From Orbilia blumenaviensis (Eukaryota; Ascomycota; Orbiliomycetes; Orbiliales; Orbiliaceae): DNA of 64,000 bases. Positions 34,084 to 46,086 of the stretch are shown piece after piece (position 1 is the first letter of the stretch; every line of letters begins with the position of its first letter). A program made the translations under genes and the position numbers. The notes under the pieces were generated by a model, which was not told the DNA's origin, searched no databases, and saw only the letters and a list, made by a program, of their open reading frames with translations. The DNA is taken from assembly GCA_036872755.1 (NCBI GenBank), contig JAVHNS010000009.1, forward strand, positions 434,001-498,000, read 5' to 3'.

Positions 34084-35125
34084 TTACTCATCAAAAACCT
34101 CCTCGACTCTAGGTTGCATGCCTTGCGAGGTCTGCACCTGTTCTGTAGCGTAGTTCATTTGGACGTCAGCACCGGAGGGGGTAGGGCCAAATCCAGGAGT
34201 GTCCATGGGAACACCGTGGGAGTGGGAGTGCTTTCTCTTCTTCTTCTTCTTCTTTTCCTCTTTTGTCTATAATGTTGAAAAAACCACTTATTAGCACCTA
34301 TTGACCTGCTCGCGAGACCACTGCAAAAGAGAAAAAGAATTGGAAATCTCACCTTTTCCCAAGCCCAAACAGGTCTGAAGCTGTCGAAGAAACCAACATC
34401 CTCGAAAAGATTCGGATAAAGCCATAGGCCGGGTGGAACCGCAAACATCGTAATAACGAACAAAATCAATCTGAAAATCGCCATCAAGAAGAACAACCCT
34501 AGCAGTCCCAACATGCCCATACTGAGGTACCAGACACCTAGGCGAAGAATAGCCGGCCACAACGGGAACATGACGATACCCAACAACAAGATGAGAACAC
34601 CAAGACCAATGATCGTGCGCTTCCATTGAGGGCCTTCGTAGAACCAGACGTAGTACATGTCCTCGCCGGCGGCTTGCTGGGGGACGATCTGGACGTTCCA
34701 TTGGCCCTTGATACGTTTTGGTTTACCATGCGAGTGGTCGCCATGGTTTTCAGCCTGAGGTTCGATTTTGTGAACGCGAAGAGCCATCATGTGGCGAGGG
34801 AGTAGGAGGAAGGCCATTTCGGCTTCTTGGCGGTCGGTGATGGGTGGGAGATTGGAGTTCTTTTTGGCCTGAGCTTTGGCGTAAGCTGGGGATTCGAGAG
34901 CGCGGAGAGCTCGTTTGACTGTTGTTTCTTTGTTAGTACGGTTGAAAAAATGACATATAAGACCTGTTGGAGCAATAAGCTACCTTTGAACATCTCGACA
35001 CGTTTCCCGCCCAATATCGAGGTTCGAGGCTTCAGCTCTGAATTCTTAAGGAAGTTGGCAACGGCGAGAGCTTCGGGGGTAGGGGGCTGGGGCCCCATGG
35101 GCTGGCCCGGTGGAGGACCGGACAT
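34084..35125 (-). CDS. SEC62: ER protein translocation subunit Sec62
   Basis: Exons 35125-34984, 34918-34353 and 34266-34084 encode 296 residues; yeast Sec62 is 274. The N-terminal cytosolic domain starts MSGPPPGQP and contains VANFLKNSELKPRTSIL, which is characteristic. It is followed by YVWFYEGPQWKRTIIG and two membrane helices (about residues 165-215), then WLYPNLFEDVGFFDSFRPVW. The last exon is a Lys/His-rich cytosolic tail (KKKKKKRKHSHSHG). Sec62 joins the Sec61 channel with Sec63 to import signal-bearing proteins after translation. The final intron must be removed to reach this tail; the unspliced frame diverges after AWEK. Confidence 0.95.
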
Positions 35126-35827
35126 TGTGAATTGGTATTGTGGGCCTTTACTGTCGATAACGGGTGTTGAAGCTGTAAAGACTGGGTCTCATCCAATGGA
35201 AAGCTAATTGGTTGTTGGATGTCCGACAAGGCAAATGCAATGTTGAATGGATGATGTAAGGGAGAAGACGTTGAGAAAGATTACTAAAGAAGAAAGAGAG
35301 AAGAAAGATAGATTTGCAGGGTCTTCGTTTTATTTTTCCCAAGCGCGGTGTTCAGGCCAGAGTTGCTGTTGCGCAGAGAAGAAGTTCTGGGAGAGATGAG
35401 AAGTCTCAAGTCGGCGGCATCCCACTTTTGGACGGCCGGCGGCATTCGAGAAGGTGCGGTTTGGAGTTGAGAACAAAGTGTTATCCATCACCCCAGCCAC
35501 CGCTCCTGCGCCACCCACCTCTCCACTACACACCAGCCACCAGCCACAGCCATGCAGATAATACTGTAGCTGCCCTGTAGATCTCTATATGCATGGGGGT
35601 TGGTCAACTCTACAGCACTATTAGCCTGGGTGATGATAGACGTTGGTAGATAAAAGGGAGTGCGTTATTATTCTCTACAATTGAAGGGTTTGTTTTTAAA
35701 ATTGCCTCTCTACGTCGTACTGTACATAGTATATCATCTTCATGGGTTTAATATTATTACTGCTATTGCGCGATTCATTACCGTAACCGTTGTCACTGCA
35801 TTGTTGTAATGCATATGCTATGCATCA
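35126..35827. other. Intergenic, SEC62 promoter and VPS52 3' flank
   Basis: About 700 bp; both neighbours are on the minus strand. No gene is seen. Confidence 0.5.
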
Positions 35828-38332
35828 TCACCTGCTGTGCTCCGGACTAAACGCCTTCATCAACGCCTCAAAATGTGTCTTCTGCTCAATCGCTAGCTTG
35901 CCCTCCGTGTCCTAGTGTCCATAAAAAAATATTTTAGTTATTTATTTAGCTTTAAGGGGTGGTAGGGGATTATGATGATGACGAGAGGAACTTACGCTGA
36001 TAATAGTCAAAGTTAAAGAGTAATTGTTGAATAGAAACCGTTCCCGCTTCGGCTTGTCCGATATACTTGCACTTAGTTTTGTTAGGAATGCCTCGAAGTC
36101 GCTTCGTATTCTCCGTAAACTAGAATGAAAAAAATGAAAAAAAAGATTAGTGCTTTTGTACAACAATCGATATGTCTGCAGTTCTGACCTATTCGTAGAC
36201 GGCTCCTCGTCGCCCCCGTCCGGACTCAACAACAGCAGGGAGTGCATAAACTGTGCAAACTTCTGCGTGAGAGGGTGCGGAGCGGCACTTTGTTTCGCCA
36301 TATCGTTCGCTGCCGTTGCAATGGCGGATTGCCTCCCAGATCCTCCTGCAGACCTTCTCAAGTTTTCGCTATGCATGTCCATAACCATTTGGAATCGCGG
36401 CCATAATAGAATGTTGGTTCCGTTGATATAGTTTTCTAACACTGGTACCCTTCTTCGTTGTAGAAGGAACGCGCATTGTTGGTTTAACCTAACGCAAAGG
36501 AGAATACCAAGGGCATCGAGGCTGTTTTCAATAAGGGATTTTGTAAACGCTTGTCCGGCATTTAGGGTCGGATCGAAAATTTGGTGGAAAATCTTCGAGA
36601 TCTGATCAAATTTCTTGTGGGCGAAGAAGTCTGTGAGAAACGTGAACTCGGAGGCAACGTTTTCCGCAAGAGCGATGTTGTAAGACCGAAAGGGGAGCTC
36701 GATGTAATGACTTCCCTTCTCATCTTCAGCTGCTTGAGCCTGGACTAGAGGGGCGTCCTGGTTCCTATAGGTGTCGAACCGACGACCGAGCGTGATGGCA
36801 TCTACAGAGGAGGGAACCGAAGCTTTCATCCCCGGTAGCAAGGGTCCTCTCCTGCTCGTGTCTTCCAAGCCTAGAAGGTCGCTCTTTTCGATATTATGAA
36901 GTTTGATCTTTTCAAGCGCCTTCTGGTACCGTTGGAAATGGGATAGATAGTACCACCGCATGGTGTTTATATAGGCTTGTCCTATCTCATCTGCTAACTG
37001 AGGATGATGCCTTGCCATGAAGCCAAATAGTTCTTTGTATCGCAGGAAACCATTCTGCTGGATGATTTGAGCATTCGTATTTGGGATTCTCAGACTTTTG
37101 ATCTTTGTGACAAAGTAGTCCCGTAGTCTCTCAATGGCCTATGGAGAATGTTAGATTCTGATTGTAAGGTCAGGGAACTAGCTAGTGTGTGTGATATCTT
37201 ACTCTATTTGTTAGTTTCTCCAGTTCTGGTTTAACATCTTCAACAGCCTTGATATTCTGGACTTTCCGCCTATCTAGAGCCTTGATCTTCCTATCTGCTT
37301 CGTGTAGGCTCTTTACCCAGTTTTCGTTCACATCACTTTCTGCAATAACCTGTATCACAGCCGGCGAAAGTGCTATATCTTCTAGGATCGGAGCAAGGAG
37401 CTTCTCTACATCCTATCCCACGGTCAGGGTTAGCATCCGGCACCCCCAAAGGACCTAAGACTTGCTATCGAACTTACTTTTCGATTATTTAACCTAGTGT
37501 TCAGAGCCAGTGACCGATTCTGTAAAGTTTCAATCTCCGCGCTAACACGTCCGAGGTCGGTCTTGAAGGACGAGAGGTACGATTCGACGGATTGTAACAC
37601 TTCATCACAGGCCTGGTTGGTAAGATTGTCTAAACACTAACATTTCTGGGAGGTTTTATTGGAACCGAGCAGCTTACCTTGATTGATTTGTGTAGGTCCT
37701 GGAACTTGTCTTTTTCCTTTTCATCTGAAAATCTTTGTTAGCAAGACAGTAAGTCATAAGTTTAAGTGCCGGGTACACCCACAGTCTTCTACTGTTTGTT
37801 CTATAACGGGCTGGTCCTGTGGTGCACGCTGTGGAACCGATGTATCCTGAGTCAGGAATTCGTCTATTGACAAGTCACCAAAATCAAGATCCTCATCCGG
37901 GCTTAAGGCCGCCAAGGGGCTTTCTTCTTCCTCATCGACCTTGCCGTTCGTTAGAGGCTTTGACCCCAATATGTCGCCTAGTTTTTTTAGGGCTTCCTTT
38001 CCTTCGGACGGCTTGCTGGATAACACTGCACTCCTATACCCCAACCCTCCTGGCACACTAACGACTACGGTAGGCGCCGGTGTACCTTGTCTCGAGCCAG
38101 CTCCAGCAAGGGATACATTGGATGAATTGGAGAGATTAAGGTTTAACGAGGACGAACGAGGTGTGAGCCGAGGAGGGGCAGCAGAACTACCGCCATATAC
38201 TCCGGAAAGGACTCTTGTGGGCGGATTGAAGACAGGTGTCCCGGTAGCCGATCGGTTGGGCAGAGGGGGTGCGCCAGAGGGCTCCTGGATGGACTGAGTG
38301 AATTTGTTCCACATCAAGGACTGGCTGATCAT
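35828..38332 (-). CDS. VPS52: GARP complex subunit Vps52 (Sac2 family)
   Basis: Seven exons, 38332-37783, 37724-37678, 37612-37478, 37412-37203, 37138-36189, 36119-35996 and 35911-35828, encode 699 residues. A disordered Ser/Pro-rich N-terminus is followed by coiled coils (VESYLSSFKTDLGRVSAEIE) and the conserved block ELFGFMARHHPQLADEIGQA followed by YINTMRWYYLSHFQRY. The C-terminus reads RERFLFNNYSLTLTIIS joined to DTEGKLAIEQKTHFEAL. Vps52 with Vps51, Vps53 and Vps54 tethers endosome-derived vesicles to the trans-Golgi. The intron at 36120-36188 is 69 nt, a multiple of three and stop-free, so its retention would add 23 residues. Removing it gives the conserved SLRRIRSDFE. The start could be the second Met, six codons on. 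Confidence 0.93.
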
Positions 38333-39263
38333 GACAAGCTGTCACGGAGCATTGTCTACAGACAGGTCTACGAAAGCCTTTGGGTAAGTAAGCAAGTGAG
38401 TACTTATTGAATATACCAACAGACACAGTGAGCTTTATCACTCCCAGGGTAGAATAAAGGGCAGGTTTTCGCGTACCTGGAGAGCTGCTGTTGGCTGGCT
38501 AGGCCTGTGGACAGGTAAGCTGTTGGTCCCTGCACCGTATGTACTACTACTACTACTACTAGCTGTAGCAATATGTAGGATGCACGTATGCACGTTGATG
38601 TCTGCAACAGTACAAGGCCGTATGCCTAGCTTCGAAAGCAGGCTACGAGATAATCCAGGTCGCCAGAATAGGGCTTAACCGAGATGCCGCTATCCGAGCG
38701 GGATCTCCTTTTTTTGGGGAGGCCGATTCGATGTTATCTTGGGGGGTCGGTGTCGGATGGTTGTTGCAATGGGTGTGTGACAGCGGACGGCGGACAGGCT
38801 ATGGTGTTGTGGCGGGCTGCAGTCTTTGGGGCCTTTCTGGCGCGCGTTTCTTTCTGTCCCCGTCAACCCAACACCGCCATCAACCTTCAGCAACGTCTTC
38901 CCATCTCGACCTCCCCAACCCGCATCGCCACCTTCACACGCCGACACGCGACGCAGACTGTTGACAACGTCCATCCAAACGTACCGCTTGGCACCGCCAC
39001 ATTACGTTTAGCCTCCGTCCTTCTTTCCTTCCTGTCGCCTTGCGAGCTTCCTTCTGAACCGGGCATCCCTCGCCCTTGATAGCTTGATTTGACGAGGGAC
39101 CACATCAAACCAGTCTTTTTTTTTTTTTTAAGGAAAAAAATGTAGGCGACTTCTGCACTATCTGACTAAGCCATTGCATTCATCACGCCTGTTTTGGTCA
39201 CCCTAGTTTTTGCCTAAGCTAACGTGTGAATTCCTCGAAGCGTGCTCTGACATCTATTTCACA
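38333..39263. promoter_or_regulatory. Divergent promoter region, VPS52 / SWIRM-SANT gene
   Basis: About 930 bp between divergent start codons. It contains a trinucleotide ACT/TAC repeat near 38545 and a T run at 39116-39129. The GC-rich part at 38700-39060 holds conflicting frames on both strands and is not called as coding. Confidence 0.5.
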
Positions 39264-41517
39264 ATGGATCCCGACCATATTGACTTCGGTTCCCCCGCGA
39301 CTTCAGGCGCTACACCAAACCCATTGGCCAACCTGGATCGTCTTGCTTCCCATAGCCCTCTTCCGGGCGAAACGGAAACATCCACTCCTAACCTCGGCGA
39401 TGACAATGATGATGACGACGACAAGGAAGGTGATATTTCCATGTTGGAGTCGACGGAGAATGCTGGCCCAAAGCCCAAGGAGGAAAAGAACTCGGCCAAT
39501 GGCTCTCCCGGTGGCGACGATGATAATGCTGAGGAAGGTGGAGATGGAGATGATGAGGATGAGGTTATGCAAGGAATGGATGGTGCTGAGAAGTCAGCCA
39601 ACGGCGACAAAAAAGATGGTGAGGAGGAGGACGCCGCTGCTACCGCCAAGTCGAATCTCGTCCAACAGACCTTTCAGACCATAATACCGAGCTATGCGAC
39701 TTGGTTCGATATGAATTCGATCTCGGACATCGAACGAAAATCGCTCTCCGAGTTTTTTAACAATCGAAATCGTAGCAAAACCCCTTCTATTTATAAGGAT
39801 TACAGAGACTTTATGGTCAATACATATCGTCTGAATCCTTCTGAGTTTCTCACTGTTACAGCTTGTCGTAGAAATCTTACTGGCGACTCGGGTGCAATCA
39901 TGCGTGTTCACAGGTTCCTTGAGCAATGGGGCTTGATCAACTACCAGGTAAGATACATTACTTATCCCCATCAACTCAATCAACTTCATCAACTTCATCA
40001 ACTTCATCCTCTACTCCTTCAGCGGAAATTTCCATCAAACATACCAGACAATATCTCTAATAATCATCTCCATTTTTCAGGTTGACCCCGAGAAACGCCC
40101 TAATAACGTGGGGCCTCCCTTCACGGGTCATTTTAGAATCACCGCCGACACTCCGCGTGGGCTTCAGCCGTTCCAACCAGGCCCCGGTTCCCAGATTTCT
40201 CCAGAGGGGAAGCCTCTTCCAGCTACCGAGAAAGCTGCTGCTTCAGCTTCAGCTCCCAAAGCTGAGATCAAAAGCTCAGTAACTAAGTCAATCTACGACG
40301 CCTCAGGCAAGGATCTTGGAGAGGCCTCAAAAACCAACGGACACGCAGAGGAACCAGAGAAGCGACAGCATTGGTGCTACTCTTGTGGAGTTGACTGTGG
40401 TAGAGTCAGGTACTACACATCGAAGTCTAAAAAGATCGAGCTGTGTCCGAACTGTTTCCTCGAAGGCCGTTTTCCCAATAGCTTCACCAGTGCCGACTTC
40501 CTCAGGGCAGACGACGTCAGTTATCAGGCAGTTGATAGAGACGCTCCTTGGTCCGACGAAGAAACCCTTAAATTACTTGACGCCATACATCTCTACAAAG
40601 ACGACTGGAACGCGGTTGCTGCCTACGTTGCCTCACGAACCCGAGAGCAGTGTGTTCTTCACTTTTTGCAGATGCCAATTGAGGATCGGTTCCTTGAGGA
40701 GAGCCCCGAACAACTTGGACCACTTCAATACGACCGTATTCCGTTTACGCAGGCAGATAATCCTGTTATGAGCGTCATATCCTTCCTTGCCTCTCTCGTT
40801 GACCCTAAAATTGCTGCCGCCGCTGCTCAGAGCTCTGTTAACGAAATGCTTCAACTACTCCGCGACAAGCTTGAGGAGAACGCTACGAAAACGTCTGGAA
40901 CAGACGCTGAGAAGAAGGGCGACGAAAAGACCGAGTCCGCCGCTACTGCAGCCGATTCTGCCGATTCTGCTACTAAGGGCGCCATGGATCTGGATGAACC
41001 AGCTACAAGCTCTACCGTTAAGAAAGAGAAACCAGGCGCCCTCGATCAAATGGCTTCTGTCGCTCTAGGTGTCGTTTCTGCCCGTGCCTGTGGCCTCGCC
41101 TCAAACGAGGAACGCGAGGTCATGCGCCTTGTGGCTGAAACTATCAACGCGAATCTCCGTAAGATAGACATGAAACTTGCCCACCAGCAAGAATTGGAGA
41201 CCCTCCTCCACGAAGAGCGCCGAGAACTCGAGAAGCAGAAACAGCAACTCTTCCTTGATCGTATCACCGCAAAACGCCAAGCCCAGAAAGCTGCGGAATT
41301 GATTAGGAAGGCCCATGCTGCTGCCGCTGCCTCGGAGGAAAGCCTCAAGCATGCCAATCAACTGGCTGCAATGAACTTCGGAGCCGCCCCAGGCAGTGGT
41401 GTGGATGGCTCTCGGACCTTGATGGTCCCGAATGGATCAGAGATCAGTTCGGGAACTTCTGGGCCGGGAGCTGTCCCACCCAGCCAGATGGAAGGTTACA
41501 CCGCCTACGAAGCCTGA
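39264..41517 (+). CDS. SWI/SNF-RSC chromatin remodelling subunit with SWIRM, ZZ and SANT domains (Rsc8/Swi3 family)
   Basis: Exons 39264-39947 and 40081-41517 encode 706 residues. An acidic N-terminus (runs of Asp and Glu) is followed by the SWIRM domain at about 135-235 ([33 protein letters not shown]). A ZZ-type zinc finger follows at about 325-362 ([28 protein letters not shown]), a SANT domain at about 382-433 ([28 protein letters not shown]), and a C-terminal coiled coil rich in Gln/Glu/Arg. This order is that of Rsc8/Swi3/SMARCC scaffold subunits, which dimerise and hold together nucleosome remodelling complexes in the nucleus. The 133-nt intron has a CTAATAAT branch region and a small tandem repeat. 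Assignment between SWI/SNF and RSC is open. Confidence 0.94.
39967..40012 (+). repeat. Tandem ATCAACTTC repeat in an intron
   Basis: Three to four copies of a nine-base unit (ATCAACTTC) lie within the intron of the SWIRM/SANT gene. It is a short minisatellite that might vary between strains; no function is claimed. Confidence 0.6.
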
Positions 41518-42037
41518 GGCGCCCCGATTGACGATAATGAATGAGCTAGCTTTTCCTGGATCCAATTAATGGCGTCATGTCTCTTCTTACCCCCTTTAAC
41601 TTTTTACACGCAATCCACCATTTTTCAATCACAATTTCTTCTTCTTCTTTTTTCTTTCATGTATTTTCTGCTTCCGGGGTTTACTGCTTTTGTTCTTGTT
41701 ATCGGGCCTTCCAATGGGGTCAATTGATCTCCAAAAAATGTACTATTAAGTAACGTTTAATAGAAGGCGCGGCTCATATAGGCTTCCTTTTAATTGCCCT
41801 CTCTGCTTTTCCCTACAGCCTTTCTCTGCATCCTCTCCGTTTTGAAGAAAATCCTTTGGTCACTTTACGGAGAATAATATGATGTAGTTGGTCGGAGCCC
41901 AAATCTATATCCCTTCAGTGATGTGAACCTAGTCTCGGTCCCAGACTAATGTGAACCTCAAGTTAGATTGCAAATATAACTGCGTTAAAAGTGATAGTCT
42001 AATGTACCCTGAATATTTTCACCATAGTAAAAGCTGT
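41518..42037. other. Convergent 3' spacer
   Basis: 520 bp between stop codons of the SWIRM/SANT gene and the METTL16-like gene, T-rich after the first stop. No gene seen. Confidence 0.5.
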
Positions 42038-43871
42038 CTAGGCCTTCATCCCAGCTAAACCTTCGAGCAGCTTCCTTCTTAGCATCCCGCAAAAGCTTTC
42101 CCATATGACATGATCTACCCCTCTTGTCCATCTTAGGAGGATATACGACCCTTTGTTCACCTCGGGTTCCATGGACGATGCTGGAAGGCTTATGAAATCA
42201 TGATCCCAGGCATCCGTCTCATCTATTATCTCCTGTTCATCTTCGTCCCTCTTTGTCTCTCCTATCTTAGTACTGGGACTCCCTTCTGCTGCATATGCAG
42301 TCGTACTTGTGCCGATGAATATGCCCGCTGCAAACCCAAACCTTGGCTCCTGTGGTATCTCACTAACACGCCCCTCTGCCGCCTCTTTTTCTATCATCTT
42401 TCTTCGTCGTCTAGCTGCCCTAGCCCATGTATTCCCATTCGTCTCCCCTTTACCGTTGGAATATAAATTATCAGCAGTACCATACATCGTTGCAAAGTAG
42501 GGTAGCTGAACGGAACTCCATTCAAAGCTTTCTGTTGGAAAATCCTCGCACGACTTTTTAATCAGCTCCTCCACCTGCGGTAGAAGCGTCGATAGCCCTG
42601 CCTCAGCTAGGAGTGGTATCTTGAACGTTGTTGGGAATGGTAAGTGTGATTTCAGTAGATATGAAGTTGGCTGTCGCGATATATGATCCCCACTCCTTTT
42701 ATCCCCGAAACTCCAACCAACAGCCCATCTTTTCGTCTTTGAACCTTGTATAAACTCCCCGACTACGTAATTCCCCACTCCTGACTCCCTCAGCCTGTCA
42801 ACTATCTTTTCAACGCTACTTCTCTTACCCAACATAGACGTATACCACTTCACCTTCTCCCTAAGTTTCAAACTCTCTTCTACCATACGGTTCACAAACG
42901 CAACCTCGCCACCGTCAGTTACCATTTCAGTTGTGGAACCTGTACAAGCGGATAGCGGCGGTACCGCCTTCTTTTTTGCAGATGAGAGCATTTCGTTTAT
43001 TGATGCATAGAATGGGGGGTTGCACATCGTGAAATCGATGTTCAGCGGATGAGACACCACCTCTTCTGGGAAGATTGTGGATGACGAAGAAACATCCAGA
43101 AGAGTTATTCTATCCTCGAGCGCATTCTGTTCAATATTAGTGGCTGCTGAAGATACTGATTGTGAATCTATCTCCGTGGCGAGAAAATTCCATGTCGGAA
43201 ACTGAGCGCATCCAAGGAGAGGGTATATTGCTGAGGCACCGGTGCCACTGATGCACGTTGCCTCATTAGTATGTTGATGTAGATATAGATAAGGGAAGAC
43301 CTTACATATCAACACCTGTAACCTTGGAAGATCCTGGAGATATCCCTTCTTCGTGGGTATCCATCAGAAGGTCATTTAACCACAGAATATAGTTTAATCT
43401 ACCAGCATACCTCGTTAGTATAGAAACATACCAGTTCTGTAGAACAACCAGAATACCTGTTCGGGACCTAAACGTAGGAAGTTATTAGTAAAATCTATTT
43501 CAATAGATACTCGTAAGATATTGCTGTACCCCAGGACATAACCTGTCTTCCTGAAGGTTGACTTCAAGGTTAAATTCTTTCTTGAGGAGCGCCTTTGCGA
43601 GTTGTCTATACGTTATGAAAAATATTAGGCCGTGGCTCCAAGTATTCTGCATTGCAACGGGCTAAGGAAGTATTCACCTAACAGACTCCGGATCATGGAA
43701 ATTAAGTGAGTTGGCCCCCTTCAAACTATATAGGATGAATATTTCGTCAATTAACTACTTAATTCGTAAGAACATCCTTAAAGTTAAATCGTACCATTTT
43801 GCAAGGCCTGGGTACTCCTTCGCCAGCTGTGCAAAGCTCACGCCATTCTTATAGACGTTTTTCGGATGCAT
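42038..43871 (-). CDS. METTL16/RlmF-like N6-adenine RNA methyltransferase
   Basis: Six exons, 43871-43795, 43725-43678, 43605-43530, 43467-43457, 43398-43306 and 43247-42038, encode 504 residues. The fourth exon is only 11 nt (GTCCCGAACAG); including it joins EDRLCPG to VPNRLNYILW, the conserved start of the methyltransferase fold. Both introns around it carry CTAAC/CTAAT branch sites. The SAM site reads GVDIGTGASAIYPLL, split by an intron, and the catalytic motif is NPPF in TMCNPPFYASINEM. METTL16 and its relatives methylate an adenine in U6 snRNA or stem-loop RNAs; the bacterial relative RlmF acts on 23S rRNA. The C-terminus has a basic segment (ARAARRRRKMIEKEA). The gene is divergent from ARH1, 337 bp away. 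Confidence 0.9.
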
Positions 43872-44208
43872 CTTAAAGCTTCTGTGTTGACGCCTCCAAT
43901 ATACAACAGATGAGCTCTTCAAGAGGCTATTCCCTGAAATATTTAGCTCCTTTGATCGGGTTGGGGTTCCCTGTTCATTAATATCGAATCTCTATGAAAT
44001 CGATAAGAGTAAGTGCGCGTAGATTTGATGTTAAAAGCTAGGTTGGTTAGTGAAGTCGCGAGGTCTAGACCGCTATCTGATTTATAACACAATAAACTCC
44101 AAAAATGCCCTGTTAAAAATGCAACACCATAAATCCTTCTCTCGAGTTTTCTGCCCTTCTTCAACGTGACACATGCGGTAGCATCCCGAATATCAAAGTC
44201 TTCAAAGG
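43872..44208. promoter_or_regulatory. Bidirectional promoter region, METTL16-like / ARH1
   Basis: Only 337 bp separate the divergent start codons, so the two genes probably share regulatory sequence. No specific site is named. Confidence 0.55.
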
Positions 44209-46005
44209 ATGAAGTCCATCCTCAAACATACTCATATTCGCTCAGCCGCCCGGCGCGGCCAGAGAGTGCCATATGCATGCAATGGTCGTTTCATAAATAC
44301 TCTCCACCAAACAGGTGACTCACAAGTCGCCGCCCAGCGCGCGGATGCACCGTTTCGGCTGGCGATTATAGGATCTGGTCCGTCTGGGTTCTATACAGCG
44401 TATAGAGTACAAAGCAAGCTACCCACAGCGAGAATTGACATGTATGAGGCGCTGCCTGTACCATTTGGACTCGTACGTTTCGGTGTAGCGCCGGATCATC
44501 CGGAAGTCAAGGTTAGTTCTCTTTCATTCTTATAATCCTAAATTTTCTATATGAACAACGAAAATTACAATTCATATATACCATTAAATTTTCTTTTTGG
44601 TGAAAATCATTGATTTGCGAAATCTGATAAAGTTGACCAACTAACCTAACTTCAGCCTCCATGAAACCTCGATACCCTCGATGTACCCTCTATTTAAAAT
44701 AAATTCAGTTCTGCATAAACAAATTTGACGAAGTAGCCCGTCATCCGAACTTCACATACATAGGAAATACCCCAATCGGTTCCGAATCCCTTCCATTTTC
44801 ATCTCTTCTCCCAAACTATAACGCCATACTCCTCTCTTATGGCGCTTCAAAGGATAAAACTCTAAACCTCCCCGGCGAGTCAACACTATCGGGTATCCAC
44901 TCCGCTCGCGCATTCGTGGGTTGGTATAATGGTCTTCCCGAGCATAGGGATTTAAACCCGGATCTCGAAGGGAGCGATGGAAGGGCTGTAGTTATAGGGC
45001 AAGGAAATGTGGCGTTAGATGTTGCGAGGATACTCTTAACTGGGGTGGACGAGCTCAGAAAGACCGATATTACGGAATATGCACTTGAGGCTCTCTCAAA
45101 AAGTAAAGTCAAAGAAGTGGAGGTTGTAGGGAGAAGAGGACCTTTGCAGGTATTTTCCATTATTACATTAGCTTTATAATGCTCGTTGTTACTGTATACT
45201 GACATGAGCTATGTACTAGGCAGCTTTCACCATCAAAGAAGTCCGCGAACTAATGACCCTCCCATCTGTTGGCTTTGAACCCGTTCCTCATTCAATAATC
45301 CCACAAGACACCTCAGCCCTACCTCGTGCCAAAAAACGCCTTATGGACACAATTAACAAAGGCACAAAGTCCTACCCCCTCGAGAAAAACTGGAAACTCT
45401 CATTCTTTAACTCCCCCACCGCTTTCCTATCCTCGCCTGAAAACTCAGACCAACTCTCACATATAAGATTTGAGAAAACGGCGCCAGCAGAGGGCACCAA
45501 CGGCGACAGCGTCATCAGAACCGGCGAACACAGGGATGTGTCTGCATCGCTAGCTTTCAGAAGTATTGGATATAAAAGCGAGCCAATTTCCGGGATGATC
45601 GAGGCTGGAATCCCGTTTGATGAAAAGAAGGGGATTGTGTGTAATACCTTTGGGAGGGTGGCGAGACCTACACCTGATGGGGATGTTCAAGTTCCCGGGA
45701 TGTATACAGCTGGGTGGGTTAGAAGAGGTCCAACAGGGGTCATTGCGTCAACAATGATGGACGCATTTGATGCCGGTGATAATATTGTTAACGATTGGTT
45801 AAATGGTGTTGAGTTTATGGGGAAGGAAGGAGAGGTGAAGATGGGATGGGAGGCGGTGAAAAGAGAACACTTGGGCCTGGGGCTTAAAGCTGTACATTGG
45901 AATGACTGGGATAAAATCGATAAAGCGGAAAAAGAGAGAGGCGCTAAAATTGGTAAAGAAAGGGAGAAGTTTGGAACAGAACAAGAGATGATGGCCATAG
46001 TATAG
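44209..46005 (+). CDS. ARH1: Mitochondrial NADPH:adrenodoxin (ferredoxin) oxidoreductase
   Basis: Exons 44209-44511, 44709-45149 and 45220-46005 encode 509 residues. An Arg-rich presequence (about 1-40) precedes the FAD motif RLAIIGSGPSGFYTAYRVQS. The conserved PVPFGLVRFGVAPDHPEVK follows. The NADPH-binding motif is AVVIGQGNVALDVARIL, followed by VVGRRGP, and the C-terminal FAD contact is GMYTAGWVRRGPTGVIAST. In fungi Arh1 passes electrons from NADPH to ferredoxin Yah1 for Fe-S cluster assembly and heme A synthesis in the matrix; it is essential in yeast. The first intron is 197 nt, the longest spliced here. The stop lies 81 bp from that of the convergent flavoenzyme gene. Confidence 0.96.
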
Positions 46006-46086
46006 CCTCGTGTCCTCAAAGCATGTACACTAGATACTACCATCTAACTTAACAAAGGCTACATCTAACCGTATATGTATATATTC

